This document shows positions 20,981 to 30,770 of a DNA stretch of 64,000 bases, piece by piece. Origin of the DNA: Zarea fungicola. Lineage: Eukaryota > Ascomycota > Sordariomycetes > Hypocreales > Cordycipitaceae. Numbering within the stretch: the first letter of the stretch is position 1; each line of letters starts with the position of its first letter. A program made the position numbers and the translations under genes. Below the pieces are notes generated by a model. The model was given only the letters and a program-made list of their open reading frames with translations, had not been told where the DNA came from and did no database searches. The stretch spans positions 5,536 through 69,535 of the forward strand of contig FWCC01000233.1 in the NCBI GenBank assembly GCA_900169235.1, read 5' to 3'.

Positions 20981-21670
20981 TCACTGATTCATCGTTTTAA
21001 GAAGGCCTCCTTCATTCAATAAATAGTGGTTCAAGTCGCCCGGGATCAACTTTCCATAACATAAGCAGGTAAAAGTCTCGTTAAAAGGTTTATCGAGCCA
21101 GCATTTTGTACAGACGTCAGCAATACGTCTTGGCGTTGTGGTTGGCGATGTGGTTGACATTGTGGTTGGCGATGTGATTGACATTGTGGTTGACGCTGTA
21201 GTGAGCACTGAACTTGAATCCGGAGTAGATGTTGTATTCAGCGTTAGACTAGACGCCGGACTAGATGCTGGAGTTGCCGCGGAACTGAGTCCTGGAGAAG
21301 GCACCGTACTTGGCGTTGCGCTAGATACTGAACTAGGTGTCATACTCTGTGCCGTATGTGAGGCTGAATTGGATTCTGAAGTCGGCGACGAGCCTGATGC
21401 TGAGCCACTTGATGGACTCTTTGATAGCCCAGCGGTAGAACTCGTCTGTACACTCGATGCAGAGCTTTGTGTTGAGGTTGGTGCGCATCCTGGACTTTGG
21501 CTGGAATCAAGTGATCGCGGCATCTTGCTGGACGAAGTAGCAGTCGCGGCACCAGTTCCTGAGTTATCTGATCTGACTTGATGTAGAGGAACTTCAAGGA
21601 ACAATGAAGTTGTGTGTGAGGCAACCGTAAAAGTGGCAAAACAAAGTGTCACGTAAAAATTAGCCCTCAT
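20981..21670 (-). CDS. Secreted Ser/Thr-rich protein with a C-terminal cysteine motif
   Basis: 229 residues from an ATG at 21670. The first 20 residues look like a signal peptide (NFYVTLCFATFTVAS). Residues about 35-180 are a Ser/Thr/Pro/Ala-rich stalk with degenerate short repeats (SSATPSTVPS, MSTTSPTTT), expected to be heavily O-glycosylated. The end carries four Cys in VCTKCW...FTCLCYG, then a short acidic tail. No GPI signal is evident. Such proteins sit in or near the cell wall. The layout resembles the LysM-like locus at 51 kb, which also ends in paired cysteines, but I see no clear residue-level match. Confidence 0.6.
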   Translation of the reverse strand: MRANFYVTLCFATFTVASHTTSLFLEVPLHQVRSDNSGTGAATATSSSKMPRSLDSSQSPGCAPTSTQSSASSVQTSSTAGLSKSPSSGSASGSSPTSESNSASHTAQSMTPSSVSSATPSTVPSPGLSSAATPASSPASSLTLNTTSTPDSSSVLTTASTTMSITSPTTMSTTSPTTTPRRIADVCTKCWLDKPFNETFTCLCYGKLIPGDLNHYLLNEGGLLKTMNQ

Positions 21671-22286
21671 CTTGTACGTTAGCAGTATACCAACCGGGAT
21701 TACTGTCAGTTTTCTGTGGTTTTGTAGTGAGCAGAAGCTGCTCAGCGGCTGCCTCTAAACCAGCTTTTTGCAGAGACAATACTGGCGCCACTGCCGTTGT
21801 AATACCGCGCCGATAACTACACAAGGGCGCAAATGGTGTCCAGATCCAATGGTGCATTTTTTTCTCCCCCTGGGCTGCAAGTCTTCTGACAAGTGCAGCA
21901 GAAATACCGTCAGAGAGCAGCCTATTCCGTCCAGGCCCTGCTGCCTGAGCATGAAGTGACTGCTTCACCCACGGTTCTGCCTAGTACTGAAGCATAATGC
22001 CACCCCACTCATGCAGACTACGCGCGCGCAAGGGAGGCTATAATACAGGCAACTGATCCGTGTTTTTGGAAGGCATTATTTCAGCCGGTGCTGATGCCAA
22101 TACTAGTATATCAGTGGTACATAGCCAAGAATGACCGGAACCTAATGCTTTCATCAGGAATTTCTCCGCTTCAGCTCGACTTTCTAGCTCGACGACTATT
22201 AATATGAATTCATCAGACAAAGACTGATTTTCTGCAGTGTCAAATTCCCCAATGAAACTCTCCGCCGCAGTTGCCTTGGCTACCAT
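21660..22286 (-). CDS. Hypothetical protein (2 exons)
   Basis: Exons 22047-22286 and 21660-21980 join in phase (intron 66 nt, donor GTATTA, acceptor TACTAG) to 186 residues. The first exon is acidic and amphipathic (LSDEFILIVVELESRAEAEKF). The second is Ala-rich and helical (LSDGISAALVRRLAAQGEKK, LEAAAEQLLLTTKPQK). No family recognised. The model overlaps the next gene's start on the same strand by 11 bases, and the 5' end of the divergent secreted-protein gene by 35 bases. One of these starts is therefore probably misplaced. Confidence 0.4.
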
Positions 22287-22846
22287 TGCTGGTGGCCATC
22301 CATCCCATAGCCATTATGCAAACCACAACGCCAAGCGGCGGATCGACGCTCGCAGGTTTGTGCCTTTCGTGCCCGGTGGCACACTTGCTCATCCAGGCTC
22401 GACTGATAGCACCACAACTGCTAGGTCCGGTGGCTATATTCCCTTTTGTAGAGGAAAGAAGCGTGCTACGGCTACTGAAATAGCCTACGTCGGAAACACT
22501 GGCTTGCCTGGTCANNNNNNNNNNNNNNNNNNNNNNNNNNNNNNNNNNNNNNNNNNNNNNNNNNNNNNNNNNNNNNNNNNNNNNNNNNNNNNNNNNNNNN
22601 NNNNNNNNNNNNNNNNNNNNNNNNNNNNNNNNNNNNNNNNNNNNNNNNNNNNNNNNNNNNNNNNNNNNNNNNNNNNNNNNNNNNNNNNNNNNNNNNNNNN
22701 NNTGCAGTGCAGAAGTCTGCTCTACCATCTATCCTGGCGGCACGGGAAAAAATGCCTACGTGAAAGGTATGGAGAGCGTGGATGGGATCGGTGGTGCGGT
22801 TGGCCCTGGTCCTGTAGCACTCACTGTTCATGTCGACATTACGTGA
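22252..22846 (+). CDS. Secreted protein interrupted by the assembly gap
   Basis: From the ATG at 22252 a signal peptide (MKLSAAVALATIAGG) leads into a His/Asn segment and an AKRR dibasic site of the Kex2 type. A Gly/Thr-rich region then runs to the gap at 22515. After the gap, one frame reads VCSTIYPGGTGKNAYVKGM and ends ALTVHVDIT-stop at 22846. The two sides are in different frames relative to the 188-N spacer, which simply means the gap length is an estimate. The family is not recognised. A small cell-wall or secreted protein is the safest reading. Confidence 0.55.
22515..22702. other. Assembly gap (188 N)
   Basis: Run of N inside the secreted-protein gene. Its real length is unknown. Confidence 0.99.
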
Positions 22847-23331
22847 ACGGCGAATGTCCCTTTTTCGTATGGTTCAGTGCGTAGAATAGTTTGCCAATAT
22901 CTGAATATATGGCATGTTCGTTGAAGCGTGCATAAATTCTATGTTGCTGTCGTCTGTATGTGCATGAGTCTGTCCATCGGCTTTTGTTAACCTTGCTCTG
23001 GCCCTCCAGATCTCCACCCCAGATCCGCGGAATGAAATCAAGGGGCGTGATAGGTACACTGGCATCTTCATGAAATCCGATAATATATATATTAATACAT
23101 TATCTAGCTAATAATCCCCGTACATCGAGCCCCCAATTGTACCATACTTCCACCATCCCTTAGTTCGGTGGCTCGGAATAGCATCTGGTGGTTGGTGTAC
23201 AAAGTCTTGCAGAGAGCTAGAATGCAAGATGAAAATATATGCCGAGGGCTGTTTTTCTGCCAATAGGCTGGCTGGATACTACTGACTAAATCGGCGATCC
23301 ATCAATTTCTGTTGCTTGTGCTGTATCTCCA
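22847..23331. other. Intergenic, no gene seen
   Basis: A short ATATATATATTA stretch lies near 23080. Nothing else recognised. Confidence 0.45.
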
Positions 23332-23616
23332 CTACGGTTCTGGTGCATGCACCGCATGAGCTCGGTAATCAGCCCGTGAACTACGACAAGATTGTACTTT
23401 TGTTGCTGCATTGGCCCTGATAGATTCATATCGGGATAAGAACTCGGACTCAACTGCCGTGTTACCCTGTATCATAGCGCACAGTCGCTTCAGACTAGCT
23501 GCTTGGTTTGCGAGGCACTGCATCAATTGTAAATCTCCTTTAAGCTCGTTTACGGCTGCCTCCCGCTTAGACCCTTCGTCATCTGGGACATCACTTTCAA
23601 ATCCCAACTTGCTCAT
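23332..23616 (-). CDS. Small hypothetical helical protein
   Basis: 94 residues from an ATG at 23616. The N-terminus is acidic (ESDVPDDEGSKREAAVNEL) and is followed by predicted helices (LMQCLANQAASLKRLCAMI, FLSRYESIRANAATKV). No signal peptide. The composition is convincingly coding, but no family is recognised and the C-terminal exon may be incomplete. Confidence 0.45.
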   Translation of the reverse strand: MSKLGFESDVPDDEGSKREAAVNELKGDLQLMQCLANQAASLKRLCAMIQGNTAVESEFLSRYESIRANAATKVQSCRSSRADYRAHAVHAPEP

Positions 23617-23719
23617 TACACTACTGTCACATTGATCTATGAGCTCCGCGGCGACAGCTCAACCTATGTACATATACACTTCCGTGAGGTGATATTTGAG
23701 GCTCGTTACCCTAACCTCA

Positions 23720-23915
23720 GCTTCCATGTACAATATTATACTGTGTCTAATGGCTTTAGTTCTTCCCTCCACAAACAGAAAACCAACAGACAGTCGACAA
23801 TGGAAATGAGAAGTGTGGAATTCCTTCATTTCAGGCGTAATACCAGTGCAGCAGGTGCCCTGACGCCGATTTCGTATGCACCACTAGTAACAGAAGCCAA
23901 AAATGGAGGAAACCG
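23720..23915. repeat. Dispersed repeat, copy 1
   Basis: About 195 bases share a diverged copy at 27634-27832. Shared blocks include TTCCATGTA, TTCCCTCCACAA, GTGGAATTCCTTCATTTC, GCGTAATACCAGTGCAGCAGGT, ACCACTAGTAAC and CCAAAAATGGAGGAAAC. It ends about 20 bases from the stop of the Doa10-like gene. No ORF and no obvious terminal inverted repeats, so it may be a non-autonomous element or a solo fragment. Confidence 0.75.
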
Positions 23916-23933
23916 TGATTACTGTTCCTCTAG

Positions 23934-25943
23934 CTACCTTAGATCTTTTATCCTTCTCTCAACGTACTCCTTATTACGCACCCAAGACATCCATCGTCTA
24001 GTTCCTGCCACGATCAAAACCAGCATCAGAACTAGAATTGCCAAGGCAGGGTACGAGTACCTGTAGAGTGTCTCCAACTGCGTAACGCTCTCCTCGATCT
24101 CCTCCGTGGGTTGTGCAAAGTGGTAATAGAGAAGACCAACAGGGAACTGCAGAGTTGCCATATTGGATGCTGTGTGACTTGGAAGCAGCGTGGGTAGCAT
24201 GAATGAGAGTCCCAGCAGTCCACCTGCAACGAATACAAAAATGGATGCTCCGTACATGAATGCGGAAACTAATCTCTCCACAAGCTCCGAAGCGATACTT
24301 GTCTTCGAATCATAAGCACTGACGATTCTGATACAATGCAGGTAAAGTTCGTGCGGGACTTCGCGGCGCGTCATAAAGCATCGGCGAAAGCAAAACATGT
24401 ACCAGTCGCCAACAACCCAGTGCACAAATACTGATATGGCGGGATTTACATGTGTGAATACGGACGATAGTACAGGCGTGTTCCCGAATAGTGGAACGAG
24501 TGCTACATCAAGAAGAAAACCGCAGTAGAATGGAAACAGAAGGCAGTCTATGGTGTAGAACAAAAGTAGCCTCATCATGCCACAAAGTAGCTGCACGTCC
24601 GGCAACCACCCTATGACCATCGTAAGCGGGCGGTGATCATTGCGCCTCGGGACTAGAGAGCTGAGCATAAAAATGACCACGCCTCCGGCTAGAAAGGTCT
24701 TGAGTCGACCGGAGTCGGGCCAGCGTGCCACTAGAGGATCGGCCTCTCCGGAAATGAGACGGTCCCACGAGTTGAATCCAGTTCCAACAGCTGTTAGGCC
24801 AAGATTCTCGAAGTCATCGAATAAACGAGAGGCCCGGATCATTACATTCAAAAGAAACTCGCGGCCGACAAACGAAAGTCGATATTCATTGGCCAAACTG
24901 AGCAAGTAGTCCAGGGTTCTTGCTGCGATCTGAGTATCTGGGCTCCAGGCCCGCGTAGCCAGAGCGGGTGAAAGAACGTCACCGGTACGGAGAAAGCTTG
25001 ATGCTCTGTTTATAACAGCATGGGAGTAAAAGGAGATAACTGTGACAATTGCGTCTCGGGCGGGCTTGGAAACTTCGACAATGGTGCCGGCAATCTGAGC
25101 TGGTTGAGCTATGATCCTGACCGTGATGCAGCCTATGAGGTATGGAACAGCAACATAGGTAAAAGCCGTATCGACTATATCGGAAGTGACAAGGGGGTTA
25201 GTAACGGCGTGACCGGTGGGATGTAGCAGCGTGACAAAGGCGTCGTAAGTGTTGATCTGATGGAGGCCCCGTTGGATGAGTTGCCCCTCAATGACTGCAG
25301 TGATGACCCGATGTATCAAAACGGTTGGCGTCAAGATGTGAAAGATAGCGGTGCGACCAAAGCAAGCGGGCGAAGAGTAAGTCATCAGGAAAGCATAGAG
25401 CAGAATCCCAAACTTGGCGCTGTGCAGATGCCTCATAATTTCAGCAGTCTGTGCCAAACTTGTCATATTTCTAACCAGAAGCGGACTAGAAGGGCATTGA
25501 GCCATCTCATCATAGAGATATGACCCACAAACTGCACGCACCGCTCGCACTACCACCAAAAGCTCGTCGGAGAAGAACGTAAAAGACCACAAGATTCTGA
25601 CGGAAAATGATAATAAACAAGGCCAGACGGCCTCAGCGGCTATTTGGCAGATTATAGAGAGAAGATCATGATGCAGAAACTCGCCTGTGCGCGCGAGTAT
25701 GACGGGAGCAGGTAGCCAGGTTGGCATGTCGTGCTTGTAAACCTTTTCATGGGAGAACTTTTCACGGCATTCGAGACACCTTTCGAGTCCGCCCAAGCAC
25801 CCTCGATGCACATACTTGACAGTGCCACTGCAAGCGCACGGGGAAATGAGCGGATCGGTCTCGGAAGCTGGTTGCCAACAATATCGACAGGCGATGTCAA
25901 TAACACTTGAGGGTAGCTCAACTGGGCCTGGTAGTGACGGCAT
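23934..25943 (-). CDS. Doa10/SSM4-like RING-CH membrane protein, about half length
   Basis: 669 residues from the ATG at 25943, no intron. Residues 19-60 form a RING-CH-like unit: CRYC, CAC, H-x2-C, CLEC. Between the HxxC and the final CxxC only six residues (LGGLER) remain, where active RING-CH domains have about ten to twelve with a conserved Trp. About ten hydrophobic segments follow. The region with FVHWVVGDWYMFCF and the LQFPVGLLYYHF segment match the C-terminal half of fungal Doa10-type ligases, and the end (RNKEYVERRIKDLR) is also family-like. Doa10 sits in the ER and nuclear envelope and ubiquitinates degron-bearing proteins. Doa10 itself is roughly twice as long, so this is a shortened paralog whose ligase activity is doubtful. 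Confidence 0.7.
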   Translation of the reverse strand: MPSLPGPVELPSSVIDIACRYCWQPASETDPLISPCACSGTVKYVHRGCLGGLERCLECREKFSHEKVYKHDMPTWLPAPVILARTGEFLHHDLLSIICQIAAEAVWPCLLSFSVRILWSFTFFSDELLVVVRAVRAVCGSYLYDEMAQCPSSPLLVRNMTSLAQTAEIMRHLHSAKFGILLYAFLMTYSSPACFGRTAIFHILTPTVLIHRVITAVIEGQLIQRGLHQINTYDAFVTLLHPTGHAVTNPLVTSDIVDTAFTYVAVPYLIGCITVRIIAQPAQIAGTIVEVSKPARDAIVTVISFYSHAVINRASSFLRTGDVLSPALATRAWSPDTQIAARTLDYLLSLANEYRLSFVGREFLLNVMIRASRLFDDFENLGLTAVGTGFNSWDRLISGEADPLVARWPDSGRLKTFLAGGVVIFMLSSLVPRRNDHRPLTMVIGWLPDVQLLCGMMRLLLFYTIDCLLFPFYCGFLLDVALVPLFGNTPVLSSVFTHVNPAISVFVHWVVGDWYMFCFRRCFMTRREVPHELYLHCIRIVSAYDSKTSIASELVERLVSAFMYGASIFVFVAGGLLGLSFMLPTLLPSHTASNMATLQFPVGLLYYHFAQPTEEIEESVTQLETLYRYSYPALAILVLMLVLIVAGTRRWMSWVRNKEYVERRIKDLR

Positions 25944-26828
25944 AACGACTTGCAAGTACCTGTACAAGTGATCAGGGAGAAGATTATGAAAAAAAGGAAG
26001 GTAACTGAATTGTAGTTCTCATTGCTGCCCTGCGTGATGAGAAGTGAACCCGTTATGTACACCAGCGCGCTCGAGTTTGAGCTCCTGGTTGTGGAGAAAC
26101 ACGTGGCCACGCTGACCATACAAACATTGAAGGGGCTGGTACTGAATCGGGGGTCTATGCTGGGTGGCCAGGAGTAACTGATTCCATATGCGGTTGAATT
26201 CTGCTACACACCCACTAAAGGGGGTGGGTGGCCTGGCGGAACAGTACAGAGATGGCCCCTGCCAGACAGCTACATTGGCCACGCGTTTTGCGTTTTTCCG
26301 ATGCTTTATGCTCCCAGTATGGCTGGGATCTGGATTACGATGGAAACGAAGACCCCTTTAGAGTACTTGGCGGCAGAGGTGAAAGTCCCAGCATAGCGGA
26401 AATTAGAAGAAGAAGAAGTGTCAAATATTTCCCGGAATCTGGTAGGGTGCTTGTATTGAACAGCTGCTTCGTAGGTTAGCCATGGCTCAAATGTCAAGCA
26501 GGACCTACTATCACCGGTGTGAACATTTGGTCAGCCTCATTATTGCAAAGAAACATGGGCAGCAGCGGAGCCACCTTATAGTAGCGAGAGGGCAGACCAA
26601 GTATTAGGAGCCCCAGAAATGTAAAAAGCAGTGACTCACGCCCTGATTTATAGTTTGCCACCGCCTCCGTGCTGGTAGAAAAAGTCAGCCTTACGTAAAC
26701 CAAAATCGCTTTCTGTCATGTATATGAATATATTCTCCATCTGGTTCTGATCGCGTGTAGCAACAGTACCCGGTTGCCATCGGTATTGCAGTTATATCAA
26801 GCGCATGTTCACTCCCCTTACATCATCG
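25944..26828. other. Mostly intergenic; possible 75-residue plus-strand ORF
   Basis: An ATG-led frame at 26252-26479 encodes 75 residues (RFSDALCSQYGWDLDYDGNE, then a basic RRRRSVKYF) with reasonable composition. It could be a small gene or an exon, confidence about 0.3. The rest shows no gene. Confidence 0.3.
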
Positions 26829-27248
26829 CTACGACAACACCTTGCCAAAGTAAGCAGATTGATGTACATCACACACCAGTATTATGGCATTCTGGAAGCG
26901 ATATCTACTTCGAGTTCCTGACATTCTTCTTCCCCCCACCTCATTGAGTTCCAGCCTCTTGATGTTTATGTTAAACTCGTGTAAGGCTCTTCCTCTGTCA
27001 CAAACGATCGCCTGTTTCATGCCTCCTACAGCGAGTAAACCGATTGTCTTGATGACATCCCGAACCTCGCTCGCATCACGTACGCTCGTAACATAGATCA
27101 AATGGGTACCTATCAATTCAATTTCAAAAAATGGATGGCCTAGCAAGTGAGACTCCAGTACTCCTTCGAGCCATTCTCGGATTCCTCGCTCGCAGCATGG
27201 GGCCATGATCCCTTGTCCTGTTTCAACGTCGTAATGGAATGCTTCCAT
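26829..27248 (-). CDS. Hypothetical 139-residue protein
   Basis: ATG at 27248. The sequence alternates helix and strand (IREWLEGVLESHLLG, FFEIELIGTHLIYVTSV, ASEVRDVIKTIGLLAVGG, AIVCDRGRALHEFNINIK). This suggests a small alpha/beta domain with a phosphate-loop-like VRDASEVRD turn, though no named motif. Good codon-like composition and no better antisense frame. Not recognised. Confidence 0.5.
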   Translation of the reverse strand: MEAFHYDVETGQGIMAPCCERGIREWLEGVLESHLLGHPFFEIELIGTHLIYVTSVRDASEVRDVIKTIGLLAVGGMKQAIVCDRGRALHEFNINIKRLELNEVGGRRMSGTRSRYRFQNAIILVCDVHQSAYFGKVLS

Positions 27249-27633
27249 CTTGACCTGCTCTTTCGTCAGCTTACTTTTATTCCATCGCCGTTTCGGATGT
27301 TACATGCCGGTATTGAACCACGTTGGGGTTGCTTTGTATTGATGGAAAGTCGAGAGGACAGTGGATGGCGATGTCCTTCGCCTTTGTTTTTCAGGCGAGG
27401 AGCACGCTGGTTTCTCGGCAGAGACAACATGGGCTTTGTACCAAATTGCCCAGTCGTCACAAGGGGGTGTCAAAATTTTCCATGTAATTCTTTGCTCCTG
27501 AGGCAGAAGCAAGGCGGTACGAAATCGTTAGTGGTAGGTAAGGCTCTGGCTTTGGGTTGGCCAGCCACACGAGCAGTACATACCTGTCACAGAAGCACAG
27601 TCGTAGTCGTATTCACTTCGGTGGGGCAATAAT

Positions 27634-27832
27634 AAACCTCCGCTTCCATGTAACGGGCTTTTTCCTTCCCTCCACAAGTACCGGTACCTACTGCGAAGGC
27701 CGGCAGACAGTCTACAGTGGAAAGGAGAGGCGTGGAATTCCTTCATTTCCCGCGTAATACCAGTGCAGCAGGTACCGCGATACCGACTTGATACGTACCA
27801 CTAGTAACCAAACGCCAAAAATGGAGGAAACG
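27634..27832. repeat. Dispersed repeat, copy 2
   Basis: Same orientation as copy 1 at 23720-23915, with roughly three quarters of bases shared by eye and small indels. It ends about 80 bases before the PAQR start codon. The two copies bracket the 4-kb segment with the Doa10-like gene and the 139-residue gene. Confidence 0.75.
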
Positions 27833-27909
27833 AAAGTTCACCATTGTCCTACTAAAGCGATGGTGTACACCCGAGCTCCACACTGAGCCGCCCATATGCT
27901 CTGGATGGA

Positions 27910-28925
27910 ATGAAGCCGTCCACTTCGTCGACAATGAAGACCTTGGCATGGCGCAAGGTTCCCAAGTGGCGGCGTGATCCGTTTATCCTTGGCAGCTATC
28001 GCCGGACAAAAGCAGACGTATGGGAAATCCTGGCCAGCCTGACGTATTTGCACAATGAGACAGTCAATGTGTATACTCACTTGGTCGGTGCAACACTTTT
28101 GCCGCTAGCCGCCACCACCGTAATGCGAATGCTCTCGCAGCCTCAGTTCATTAACGTGTCAGAAACAGACTACACTATGTTCAGGATTTTCTTTTGCAGT
28201 GCTGAGTTCTGTCTCATTTGTAGCACCATGTACCACCTGGCTAGTCCCTACTCGCGTAAGGTCGAACGGTTCTGGCATCGAATGGATCTGCTCGGCATTG
28301 TCATTGCGACTGCAGGTACCTTCATTCCTAGCATCTATTATATCTTCTTCTGCGAAGCTGCCGTGCAAAGACTTCACTGGTGTATTGTGAGTCACTCAGA
28401 GTGGATAACCGCTCCATATCTAGCCTCCGTCCGTCCGTCCCTGCAGTCTAACATGCTCCGTCTAGGTTACAATCCTCGCGGTCGCGATCGCTACGCTGGC
28501 GTGCTGGCCAGCGTTTGGAACGTCACGCTGGCGGGAGGTGAGAGTGGCCATGTATGTAGCCTTCGGCACCTCTGCATTCATCCCCTTACTGCACGGGGTG
28601 TACCTGCATGGTCTCGCGTATATGCTTCAGCATTCGGGCATGAAGTGGTATATACTGGAACTTGCGATATATGGCGCAGGAGCCACTGTATATGCGGTAT
28701 GTTCCTTATTCTGGCGTGCATTGTGGGGTGGTCTAACATGATTTGAAGTTTCGAGTGCCTGAGTGCTGGTTTCCGGGCTTGTTTGACGTTGTAGGCAGCT
28801 CCCACCAAGTCTTTCACCTTTGCATTGTGTCGGCTATGTCTCTGCATATCTGGGGCCAAATACAGGCTTTCACTGCTTGCCATACATTGGACATATGCGG
28901 CACAGGACTGCTCGTCAACAGCTAA
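27910..28925 (+). CDS. PAQR / adiponectin-receptor-like (Izh-type) membrane protein (3 exons)
   Basis: Exons 27910-28386, 28466-28696 and 28749-28925 join in phase to 294 residues. Intron 1 has GTGAGT and a CTAAC branch; intron 2 has GTATGT. Seven hydrophobic segments follow the cytosolic N-terminus. All three family motifs are present: LHNETVNVYTHL before TM1; S-x3-H in CSTMYH followed by the Asp of WHRMD; and the C-terminal H-x3-H in GSSHQVFH after WFPGLFD. Those Ser/His/Asp residues bind zinc in PAQR proteins, which are thought to act as ceramidase-like receptors in sterol, lipid and zinc homeostasis (Izh proteins in yeast). The length is normal for the family and the active-site set is complete, so the gene is probably functional. 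Confidence 0.88.
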
Positions 28926-29214
28926 TCAGAAATACGCTATATGTCTGTTTTGAAGGCGAAGTGTCTTCGTTACGTATTATAACGATTAGTACGCAGTCGG
29001 CTTTTGATGGCGGCAGCAGTCTTTTATAAGGCAACTGAATTCAGGAATCAATCGATCGGACAAGACTATAGGCTCCATCGAGTTTTCCAACTGTTCTGAC
29101 AAGTAGAAAGCGCGCTGGGCTCAACTCGCGGCTGTACACGTATTCCTGGCAAGCGTCCAGCTCAGCAGAGCGTATTTCAATAAATTGGGAAAAGGAATAA
29201 TGAAGGTTGTTGAA

Positions 29215-29901
29215 TCAGAAGCTATACCAGCTAGCAAGGTACATATATGTAAATATATATGGGCGGCTAACCGATCCGCAACTCAATATACATATTTCTA
29301 AGCAGTCACCCTGTACGGGTCTTACCGACCCTGACTCTGTCTCAGTGATTTCCTCTCCATGTAGGTGTTGTGGGGAGGGCTTTTGGACGGAGCGTTTGGT
29401 AGTTGTGGTGATTGGTTGGACGGCCAGGCAGCTGCATTGCATCCTCGGCATCGTGAAGAGAAGGCGAAACACGTCCGCCTCGTCGGCGGGATCCCAGGGG
29501 CTCGTCCAATCACGCCGTTCATACTTCTCACATGTCTCTGACTTTATTACCTGCTCTGTATCAGAAATTCCGAATGTTCTAAATGATTGTCTGTAGTATC
29601 ATCAGGCGTAACATACCTCCGGCTTTGAAGGGAGATCCTTCATTTTACATATTGCGCCCAGTGTACGGCAACTCTTGATCGGAAAGACATCATCGGGCAG
29701 AGTTGCAAGCCAAACCTCTTGGACTGGAAGACCAGCTTTCTTGAGCTCCTCCAGCACAGCACTGGCAGTTGACTTCTCACCATACTCCAGGTGTCCGCTG
29801 GGTTTTCCTGTCCACGAAAATATGTTGTCAGTATGAACACGAGCAAACTCCCCTTGTCTTAGTATTGCCTTTGGCCGGTATTGTTCTCTAACCTGTTCCA
29901 T
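29215..29901 (-). CDS. Nudix-fold protein with a degenerate Nudix box (2 exons)
   Basis: Exons 29617-29901 and 29215-29550 (donor GTATGT, intron 66 nt) join in phase to 206 residues. Residues 36-58 align with the Nudix box G-x5-E-x7-R-E-U-x-E-E-x-G-U. The start (GHLEYGE) and the closing GL are kept, but the Arg is Leu and the paired metal-binding Glu are Lys-Lys (LEELKKAGL). Downstream it keeps the NUDT15-like end: a TCEKYERRDWTSP segment where active members have CEGWEWVSW. The family hydrolyses nucleoside diphosphates linked to another moiety. Loss of both glutamates should abolish catalysis. The end after about residue 130 is unusual and Thr/Pro-rich. It may act as a non-catalytic binder or be decaying. 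Confidence 0.6.
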
Positions 29902-30454
29902 GGCTACCCTCGCGCGTCCTAGTCAGTACTCGGCCGCGCGTATCGAAAATGACCACGGAGAAGCCGACCGGGCGATTCGAGGGTGTTGACTCTTCTGGTG
30001 CCATTTTTGGAGAGGAATGTGTCATGTTGCGTCTGTAAAATCTTTTTTCTCTCGAACGAAGAATGATGGAATGGAGAACATGGATTTGAGCGAGTTAGAG
30101 AGTCAGCTGTTCCTTTAACATGTTTCCCAGGTCATCTGACACGTGATCCGGGCTGCAGCTCGTTGGACACGGCGAGATGAATTAGTGAGCGAGGCACACT
30201 TCCTAGTCCCTGCCTGATGTCGCGCTGTCGCTGTCGCCGGACTAGTCAACTGGGCCCAGAGGTACGCGGGAGCTGCATGTAGTTTGTGGAACCCGCGAGA
30301 CCCATCATTTAAATCATGTATCTCTATGCCTAAGTGATGAGCGCGTGAATTGCAGCCATGGACGATACTTCTTTGCAAGCCAGGAGCCTGGAGGAGATAA
30401 TCCCATGGCAAGTATGGCGGAGAAGACGAAAGAATTCAGATTTCACATACTTCT
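29902..30454. other. Intergenic; small plus-strand ORF possible
   Basis: An ATG at 30358 opens a 63-residue plus-strand frame with a hydrophobic segment (FTYFFIAFVFVLAPLVVFF) that overlaps the minus-strand secreted-protein ORF. It is antisense to that ORF and probably not a gene. Confidence 0.3.
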
Positions 30455-30748
30455 TCATTGCTTTTGTGTTTGTTCTTGCGCCACTTGTGGTATTCTTCCA
30501 GAAAGTTGGCAATGGTTGGGTTTGTCGGGGTTGTAGATTTGGTACCTGATCTCGGCTTGTGGAATGGATGTAAGACAGTCTTGAGTTCGGCAGACTTGGA
30601 CAGAGAAGGGGTAGATGCATAATTTTGTGCTGTACATTTGCGCCGAGATCGGCCAGTGGGCGCCTTCTTGGCGACAACTGTGAAAGTTTGCCACTAGAGA
30701 CGCGACTACGACAATGCCGAAAAAAAAGAGAAACTCTTTCAATGACAT
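30455..30748 (-). CDS. Putative small secreted cysteine-containing protein
   Basis: 97 residues from an ATG at 30748. A strong signal-peptide-like start (SLKEFLFFFGIVVVASL) is followed by about 75 residues with five Cys (HSC, KLC, QVC, DCL, NHC). Size, signal and cysteines fit the broad class of fungal small secreted proteins. There is no sequence family I can name, and no expression evidence. It lies 22 bases downstream of the stop of the next gene on the same strand. Confidence 0.42.
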   Translation of the reverse strand: MSLKEFLFFFGIVVVASLVANFHSCRQEGAHWPISAQMYSTKLCIYPFSVQVCRTQDCLTSIPQAEIRYQIYNPDKPNHCQLSGRIPQVAQEQTQKQ

Positions 30749-30770
30749 ATAGATGCCCACAATTGTGTTG

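Noticed and set aside
21138..21581. Plus-strand acidic Val/Asp-rich frame
   Set aside because: It mirrors the Ser/Thr-rich codons of the minus-strand secreted gene.
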